Assembly (NCBI GenBank): GCA_907163375.1
Contig: CAJQUW010015597.1
Span: 186,001-250,000, forward strand
DNA length: 64,000 nt
Direction: 5' to 3'
Origin: Prostheceraeus crozeri
Taxonomy: Eukaryota > Platyhelminthes > Polycladida > Euryleptidae
This document shows positions 56,463-64,000 of this stretch, piece by piece. Numbering within the stretch: position 1 is the first letter of the stretch; each line of letters begins with the position of its first letter. Position numbers and translations under genes: made by a program. The notes under the pieces were generated by a model that did no database searches, was not told where the DNA came from, and worked only from the letters and a program-made list of their open reading frames with translations.

Positions 56463-58780
56463 AGCTGTAGGCTGACTGTTTCCCACTAGGCGATCATTGT
56501 GCTTGACTTGGGGAGAACAGTTATGACGCGCGCGTGGTCTCCACCAATGACAAACGTTAAGGTGTAGTAAACGTTGCGTTAGAGTAACTACGTCATAGTT
56601 CGGTCATTATATTGTATTCGAATGTGTATTCGTGAATCGTGACTCCATTAGCATCGAAATGCCTCGAAAGTGTAGTGTCGCTAAGTGTAGAGGAAATTAC
56701 GACAGCTCTAGTGAAAAAATTACTGTCTACGGCTTCCCTTTGAGAGACAGAGAAGAACTTGGTCGCTGGTTATCTGTATTACCGAACATTATCGACGAAC
56801 AGAATGTAACTCGAAATATGGGTGTCTGTTCACTTCACTGGCCTTAAAATGCTTCCTTCAAATCTTGTTTCGGAAAGTCGGTACCAGTGGATCCACCATC
56901 TATTTTTCCAAATTGTTCCCTGTACAGGGAATTGAGAAAATATCTGTGTCTGCCTCATCCAGACACACTTCATCGAAATATTGGTACACTGAGTACTATA
57001 TGCTCCAAAGAGGAGGTCCAACGATTATCATCCATAATTTTTGATAAGTCTACGGGGTTGAACCGTAAATGCCTTATACTAATTGACGAAATTTACGTCA
57101 AACCTTCGTTTCGCTATCGCGGAGGACATGTTATTGGATACTCAACCGATCGACCTTCACTTCCTGCCAAGACAATTCTAACCTTTTCGGTGGTAAACAA
57201 TTTGTCATTCGCTTCATCCCAATTTTTGCAATTTCTGCAGATCTTATTGAGCAACATATCGTTCCTCTTATTCGACTCATCGAAAGTGCTGGTGGAAGAA
57301 TTGAGGGAATTATGTCTGACAATCATTCCTCTAACAGGAAATTGCATGACAATCTACGGTTAAAGTGTGGCTTTACGAACATTTCGAACAGTTACAAAAT
57401 TCCGCATCCTGTGGACAGTAACCGATACCTATACCTTCTCTTTGATTCGGTGCATCTACTAAAATGCATCAGAAACAATTGGGTTTCAGAAAAGATGCAG
57501 ATGATTGAATTTTGTCCTCCAAATGGACAAGGAAAGGTGACAGCATCATGGAGAGACCTAATCGACATTTATAACTCGGAAAAGGACAACGATGTGAAAA
57601 GAACCACGCTTACGTATCAAGCTCTCCATCCATCTTCATTTGATAAACAGAAAGTGTCCTTAGTGCTCAAAATCTTCAATGAGAAAACTGTCGCAACCAT
57701 AACACAAAGCGGTAAATCGGACACGGCGTGTTCTGTTGATGCGATTCTCAGAATGTGGAAAATACTGAATAACAAAAGCACATCTGCTCATATTCACTTG
57801 AATGATCATGACAGGAGGCCAATCTGCAGTTCCGATGACATTAATCTTTCTTATTTATCATCTCTCTGTGATTCATTCCAACAGCAAGCTCCTTGTGGAA
57901 AACGTGTCCGAACATTCACAATGGAGACGATCTTGAGTACTACTCAAACACTCAATGGTCTTACTGACATGGCTCGTTCGTTTCTCAAAGATGGAGCAGT
58001 GAAATTTATCCTTCTCGGTCGTTTTCAATCTGACAGTATCGAAGGTGAGTTTGGAATATACCGAGGAATGTTCGGCGGCCTGTACCACATATCCGTTGAA
58101 CAAGTGTTAATGGCAGCTAAATTACGTCGTTTGCAGTTACTTAACAAATTGGAAATCTCTCATAGTGCTCTTGGTGAATTTCCTCTTCATCAAGCCGATT
58201 GTTGTGCTTCAAGTTTGACTGAAGACGAATCCATGACAAAAGTGAATGAAATTAGTGAAGAAGAGCGAAACACTTTGTTTTATATTTGTGGATACATTGC
58301 ATACAAAGAAAATTTTCCTCAGAATGTTAGCTGTGATTTCTCTGCATCTGAGTTTACTGAGTTAGTGTCCCGTGGTAAATTGCGTATCCCCCCGAAAGAT
58401 TTGTTTTATTTCAGTTTGTTAACTTACTCCGTTTTTCAGTCTTCTCGTCAATCTTGCAAAAAACGATTTTCACGTAAAATGTATCTCGTTTATGATCGTT
58501 TCTACAGTTTCAATAATCATTCCAATGTTATCAACAGACTTGCAAACACATTTTTTGCTGGTAATGTCAAAAAACTGAATGATCAAACAGCTGAATCTTC
58601 TGCTAAAAGTAGCCAACGTAAACGTATTAAATTGTCTAAAAAATAAATCTCTTGTCAGCTACGTGTGTTTTGCGAATTGTGAACTCGAAAGAATCATAAG
58701 AAACTTATATACATAGGGTTATTGGTTTAACTACGCGTGCAAATGTTTGCAAAATGCTCTCAGAAAGTCAGCCTACAGCT
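56463..58780 (+). mobile_element. THAP/P-type DNA transposon
   Basis: A perfect 15-bp inverted repeat, AGCTGTAGGCTGACT, at 56463-56477 and 58766-58780 encloses a single transposase gene. P-type elements usually make 7-8-bp duplications; none is evident outside these repeats, so the true termini may lie slightly further out. Confidence 0.7.
56659..58646 (+). pseudogene. P-type (THAP9-like) transposase, lightly broken
   Basis: The start MPRKCSVAKC opens a THAP zinc domain: CSVAKC and a later CSLHW provide the C2CH ligands, followed by VDPPSIFP as usual. The catalytic region follows: LILIDEIYVKPSFRYRGG (first Asp), GRIEGIMSDNHSSNRKL, YLLFDSVHLLKCIRNNW and LGRFQSDSIEGEFGIYR (late acidic residues), ending in a Lys/Arg-rich tail. 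About 660 codons, close to family length. Two lesions: an in-frame TAA at 56845 right after the THAP domain, and one frameshift near 57.22 kb. The 444-codon C-terminal part remains open. Confidence 0.9.
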
Positions 58781-60149
58781 CTCGGCCTACACTTTTGGAG
58801 AACGCCATCCCGGTATTGTTATTCATTCATAGATATCCCTGATCACACATACACGTTACACAGCGAAGTCGAACAATGGAATTTGTAAACGGTGTCACAA
58901 ATACACTATAAATGCGAAGAGGCCTAAGTGAGATATTTTTCCAAATTTCGAAAAACAAACTCCTGAGTTTTCGATCACCATTTATAATTTTTTGACATTT
59001 TCGTCGTTTTAATTTTAATTTATGTCGTTTGGTTAAGTTGCCTTCAATTGAAAAAGCAGATTCATTTGTTGTTGTTTCACTAAGTTTATTTTCCTCATTT
59101 CATTGTGTATTTAAAGGAAGCCCATGGATGCCCGTAGATACTTTTCAGCAAGCTTTCATAAAGGTGTGAAACTCCTTAAGAACTCCTACAATTCGGCACC
59201 ATTCACCGCCAATAGAAAAGGATTAGGAGACGATTGGACATAACTGAGTTTTGACGTCATATAATCAGTCAATTTTTATCTATTGCGGATTGACTCAGAC
59301 GCTGGATGCCAACTTATTTGTTTCTTCGAGATTCAGTTGCTAATATCGCCCAACAGAGTAAATATTCGTAAACTTGAGCTGAACAGAGTTCGCGATTTTT
59401 TGAATGAGCGTGAACTGAACGCCGTTCAGAATTCTCGTGAACTTATCACTCTGTTTGTGATGTTTTGCGATGAGCAACTGATTATCATGTTCCACGACAG
59501 GATACTTAGATAATCATTCTTCAGTTGTAAAAGTGATTGTGTACACTATACCATGAACATTTAAATATAATTGCAAAGGGATCGTGTACACTATGCCATG
59601 AACATAATTTTTCTGTTTAGTGCGTTATGCATTTGATTTTTTCAATAATGACAAATTTTAAGGACCTGCGAATCGGTAAATTTTCATGAACTGAAAATCA
59701 CTAGAATTTATCATTTCTATCTTAATTTTCAAAAAGCAGTTTGAATTTGCATCAAGTGAATGATGCCTACAGCTGCCCATATTATCACTGTTCGCAATGA
59801 CCATCGAAATTATTCAGGCCGAATTTAAAGCAACATATTAAATAGTTAATAATGCAGAATTGTATCGTAAAGTCGCTTCTCAAGGTCGTACAAGTACATA
59901 CAAGTAAAGGATTGCAAAATCTTGGACTAACCCGAGCTTGGAAATAGAAAATCATAAAAGCTCGGGTTCATGATCCCACGTGAGATAAAGTGGTTTAGGA
60001 ACTTGGCCTTATAACCGCAGGTCATCTGAACGGGGAATGCAGACTTGGGCAGTGGGGTTTTTGCCGGACTCTGACTCGCACTGACTCGCTAAGAAATCTG
60101 AGATCCCCAAAGTTCATCTGAATATTTTACCATGGTCAAAAATGAGATA
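58781..60149. other. non-coding stretch with a short direct repeat
   Basis: No gene supported. The sequence GTGTACACTAT.CCATGAACAT occurs at 59539 and again at 59585. Otherwise AT-rich. Confidence 0.45.
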
Positions 60150-61170
60150 AGATATGCGACGGGTGTGATTTTGTAATCGACCGATCAACGATTAATCGGT
60201 GGAATGTGGCCGATTATTTTTAGTATGTTTTCTCTCCCATTTATATTATGCCAACAAATCAAAAATTACTTTAGTATCCATTTTCAACGCAAAAGATAGA
60301 AATTACAGAATAGATGAAATGCCTGTATAAATTTATTTCACCTATTCTGTAATTTCTATCTTTTGCGTTGAAAAAGGGTCGGAACCCGAAGCGCCCGCTG
60401 ATACAAAAGGAGTTTTTGATTATTTGGCAGTGTAAAAGAGAAAGAAAACCTACTACATATTTTCAATATCGAGAATAATTGCCGTACTTAAGGTATTACT
60501 TGACAGAGAATATTGGTGACAGAATTATACGACAAACAGTTATTTATATTGTTACTTTTAATTACGTCGATGATCAGCATCATTGAAATAAAAGACGGGG
60601 AGAATTATCGACCAAACGATCCATTTTGTAACCAATGATGACATGAAGGAACAGAACCCACTCTTGTTACTATGTCTTACTGGTTTGAAGTAAGGGTAAT
60701 TAATTGCTTACCATCACTTACTATACGATTCCACTTGGTAAATGATGATTCCATCCGTTCCTTATGAAAATGAATGTAGGCTGAGATTTTGCGCTGAGGT
60801 TCGAATTTCGAACCCAGATGTTGTAGTTGTACTGGTGAGCACTCCACCACAAGGTTTTAATCGCGAGAAGTCTATCACAATGCTCGTCAGCTTCAAAGCT
60901 GACGAATGAAGCAAGAATGGTTGCCTGTCTCAGCCTGGCAGAGGCTAGATCATGACATGGCTCTGGATTTACAAGTAATTAGAATGGCAAATGAAAAGCA
61001 CCAATCATCGATTCCAGAGTGCGCTTCCATACGACCAAATTGTTTATTTTTATTATTATTTCCCTTGACGTCTTTTCAAGCCTGATGTGCCTTATATATT
61101 GCATCGATGGACAATCGAACTTAATTTGCTATCATGTCTATCGTGGCGAGCACTTATGTTATTAGAATGG
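60150..61170. repeat. dispersed repeat, copy B
   Basis: Second copy of the repeat at 26965-27830, same strand. Shared landmarks in order: ATTTTGTAATCG with GGCCGATTATT, ACGATCCATTTTGTAACCAA, a tRNA-like segment near 60.80-60.86 kb (GAGCACTCCACCACAAGG), and ATCATGTCTATCGTGGCGAG. It is longer than copy A because of extra segments including a hairpin. Confidence 0.65.
60282..60374. repeat. palindrome with about 32-bp arms in copy B
   Basis: TTTCAACGCAAAAGATAGAA and onward (60282-60313) reappears inverted at 60342-60374 around a 28-bp loop. Absent from the corresponding place in copy A, so probably a small inserted hairpin element. Confidence 0.75.
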
Positions 61171-61528
61171 TTTGGACATGAGCTTCACAGACAAGCAGGC
61201 ATAATCTTCTCTCAAAGAGTATTTTTAACAAAGCAGAGTATTTTTTAAGGAAATGTCAGTGGGTGACATTAATGCCGTATTACGAAATCTACTAGATTTG
61301 TTTTTTTCGCTTGAATGAAAACCTATATATACTGTATTCTGTCTGGTGTAGGCCTACATGAATATTAACTAAAACTGGAAAATAAAGAAATATTTTTTTA
61401 ATATCTCTATTGATAGGTGAAACCCGTATATCATGTTGCATAGCAATACACGGTTATTAGCAAAATGACTTTTCAGATGATTGCTACTCTCATAAAACTT
61501 TCTTACAAGTACACGATTCATGTACAAG
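61171..61528. other. non-coding spacer
   Basis: AT-rich, no gene supported. Confidence 0.45.
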
Positions 61529-62303
61529 TCAGAAGGCTTCCGGTTCTTGTGCTCTATCTTGAAGAAACTTCGCCACTGCCGGTCGCGGATCAAAGGTTAG
61601 CGTTCCCGAACCATTCATGGCGATGAGAATTTTGCTGTTCGTATCTCGCAGAAGCCATGATAGCTTACAGCTTTTTAAGATTGTATGGCATGATACAGCT
61701 CTCTCCGATCCGCAGCTGTGTGGGCATAGTGCAATATATGACTGCACTATTTTGGAAAGAAAGTACCTTTTATGGATATTTGCAGGAGGTAGTACAGTTT
61801 TGCTGTGCTATGGTTATAACTTGACGATATCGGCAGTTTCGTTGATGCGAAGAGACCAATAACCTCTTCGGAGTACTGGCGAACTGCTCCTTCATTAAGC
61901 AGGTCCTTCACTGCTTGCCTTGTTGCTGCAATCATATATTCTTCTGTTCTCGTCTCTATCAGTGATTGAATGTCTTCAATAACAGAATCCTGCTCATTAT
62001 CAAGCCGCTGAGACAGATATTCGGATGCACTCATGATAATTTCATTCGTGACAGCCGAATTATAATTATCTCTTTCGAAGATGACCAGAGAATTAATTGC
62101 TCACCGTTAATCCTCTCCTGTTTCGGATTCCTCCTCATTGCTGTTAAGTTAATCTTCCATGCCCCAGGAAATGAACCGTCCGCACAGCTACATTTTTTGC
62201 CATTTTTATATTCAGAACAGAAGTATTGACTTTCTGACTTTCCTTCTGTAGCACTTGGATCACTTGCACACACATCACTGTAACAAACACACCGCTTTAG
62301 CAC
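61529..62303 (-). pseudogene. probable hAT-derived fragment, or exons of an unknown gene
   Basis: The minus-strand frame 61741-61529 follows an acceptor-like CTTTCTTTCCAAAATAG and reads CGSERAVSCHTILKSCKLSW, then LIAMNGSGTLTFDPRPAVAK, before a stop. The spacing fits the hAT dimerisation region and the FDPRPAV tail seen in KIAA1586/ZNF862-like proteins. Upstream open segments (about 62090-61800, SLIETRTEEYMIAATRQAV; and 62303-62060, Cys-rich CSEYKNGKKCSCADGSF) could be earlier exons. No N-terminal or catalytic block found. Family assignment is tentative. Confidence 0.4.
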
Positions 62304-63472
62304 GCCGGTCTCCTCAATTGGTGGAGAGTGGAGACATCTACACGAATATTATAATCAATACCATGCGTCACCGCTAAACCATGATACTTTGCCGTCAGAA
62401 GACTCGGAATCTATTGATTTACATAAAGCACAAAGCAGATCGCTTCGCTGGTAGGCCTCACAATTCACAAGTGCATTAATACCTCACTATGTAATGCGAA
62501 ATACCAAATGCGATTATCAAAATGCACTGTCGCCCAGTTCTTCGAATTTTTAATGACTGGACGGCTGATGATCATGACTATGATCGTTACTATGTTATAA
62601 AATACCGTGTATCAAAGTATTTAAAAACCAGGGGCGACCGCAAAGAAACAGTGTTAGATACTGCGTTGTTAGTGAAAAGGTAATTTCAATGGGTGAATCC
62701 TACTGTTAGAGATTTGTTAGCCTAACAGTATTTCTGTTCGGTCTTCCCAGCGCGTGTCAAGAAATACAATTTCTGCGAGCTATGAAGAATTTTCTAAGTG
62801 GTTTGTTGACGGGATAAGTTGTATGGATAACATGGGAATTTGCTTAATGGCCATGAGAAAACATTAGATTTACTAAATACCTGAGTCACAGTTACAGCTT
62901 GAAAAGCAATCTTGCGCTTGTGTATTTCGCTTTGTAAATCTGTGTATTTACGACTATGATTGCATACTTTATTCATAAAAATGGTTGCTGGCCATGTATA
63001 TATTAGCCACACAACACATATATCTCTTCACAATTAACTTACCGTTTCATAAGAAATATGAATATCATGCACATTGCACGATCAAAGACATAGGCTGAAT
63101 TGGAAGACATACGAAATCTTTGTATACATTCATGCGTCACTAGTGGTAAATTTGCACTCGTTCATTAGAAATTATGCACATTCTTTATTGAAAAGTGCTT
63201 TGGCTGAGCACATGGTGATGGTGCTGTACAACGTTCACTTCCACCGATCAATCCAAGTTGCCGAAACATCGGGAGATATTTTGATACCTTTCATAAGGAA
63301 TACCTGAAAGTTTTTGATAAAATATTCATTGACATCACTGTATCTATCCGAAGACGTGAAAGATTCTCACGCTATTTTTGCTGCAATAGATAAGCCATTT
63401 TATCATTGAGTATTAGCTCGTGTATTCTACATCATATGTCATCATTAATGCTGAGATCTTCGCTTTTTACAG
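62304..63472. other. non-coding stretch
   Basis: No supported gene or repeat. Open frames at 62794-63012 and 63074-63307 lack family features. Confidence 0.4.
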
Positions 63473-63513
63473 CATGGCAGCATTCGAGGTAAAGAGGGTC
63501 ACCACAACACAAG
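63473..63513 (+). CDS. candidate host micro-exon
   Basis: 41 nt between a pyrimidine-AG acceptor (TTCGCTTTTTACAG) and a strong donor (CAAG|GTGAGT). It contains ATG in good context and reads MAAFEVKRVTTTQ in one frame, so it could be a first coding exon. An internal GAGGTAAAG offers an alternative donor. No homology. Confidence 0.3.
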
Positions 63514-64000
63514 GTGAGTTTCTTTTCGATAAAATTATCAGATCATCTGTACATGTAATGGCTTTTATGTATGTTATAAGGAAATCGAACCATGATCAAT
63601 TGAATGTAACTGCTTTTTAACGATATCAGTGAATTTTGAATAAGATATATTACAATATTGCTGTATTACAAACAAATACGCTAACGTACATGCCATTAAT
63701 GTGTAGGCACTAGAAATAATGCCGCCAAATAGTCGAGCTCGGTAAAGCCTGTTTTGTTAGTGCATTTTGAACTTTTGTAAAGAGGTAACAGAATAAAATT
63801 TTGCCGCTAAAATGATTACATATGGTTCTCAATATGTACCTACTCAGAATATTCAAAATATTGTCTTGCAAGTCTTTCCAATTGCAAATAATATATTTTC
63901 TTAGCGATAAACTTTTGATTGCTTGTCTGTTTTAAGAAACCTTCATTGAATTTTTCAGAGAAAAATTGATGGAGAAATCTAAGCAATATTTAGGACAGAG
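63514..64000. other. non-coding to window end
   Basis: AT-rich, probably intron if the micro-exon is real. Confidence 0.35.

Overview
The window looks like nuclear DNA of a multicellular animal. It is AT-rich and almost gene-free, candidate host exons are small with AG/GT boundaries, and most recognisable sequence belongs to animal transposon families (Harbinger, piggyBac, mariner, pogo-like, several hAT lineages, a THAP/P-type element, Penelope-like elements and Ty3/Gypsy). A marine invertebrate is plausible from this mix, but the species cannot be fixed from sequence alone. I see no certain complete host gene.

Layout: 1.4-6.4 kb is a piggyBac element with TTAA target duplications. A complete-looking two-gene Harbinger element with CAG duplications sits inside its leader. 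6.4-21.8 kb is mostly non-coding, with a ribozyme-like hairpin at 8.6 kb, one good host exon at 10.8 kb, a weaker one at 12.2 kb and a 64-bp-arm palindrome at 18.9 kb. 21.8-31.3 kb holds a hAT-like foldback element, a palindrome at 25.6 kb, one copy of a dispersed repeat with a tRNA-like arm, an 843-bp inverted duplication with outward-facing hammerhead-like motifs, and a 5'-truncated Penelope-like reverse transcriptase. 32.1-34.3 kb holds a pogo-type MITE, an intact mariner in a TA microsatellite, and another ribozyme-centred palindrome.

34.7-43.2 kb contains two Ty3/Gypsy fossils of one lineage on opposite strands: an older partial copy, and a young copy whose two 495-bp LTRs read as identical. 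43.6-44.85 kb is a 1.25-kb foldback element that is nearly one giant hairpin. 47.7-49.6 kb is a hAT element with an 8-bp duplication and a second element inside it. 50.1-51.4 kb is a TIR-bounded non-autonomous element. 51.8-53.0 kb is a broken ZMYM-type hAT transposase. 53.3-56.1 kb is a different hAT with a 6-bp duplication. 56.5-58.8 kb is a THAP-domain P-type transposon. 60.2-61.2 kb is the second copy of the dispersed repeat. 61.5-62.3 kb is a probable hAT remnant on the minus strand, and a possible host micro-exon lies at 63.5 kb.

The genes do not form a host pathway. They are independent parasites inserted beside and inside one another. The most unusual recurring theme is hammerhead-like catalytic cores placed in or at the ends of palindromes at several loci, likely tied to Penelope-type retroelements.
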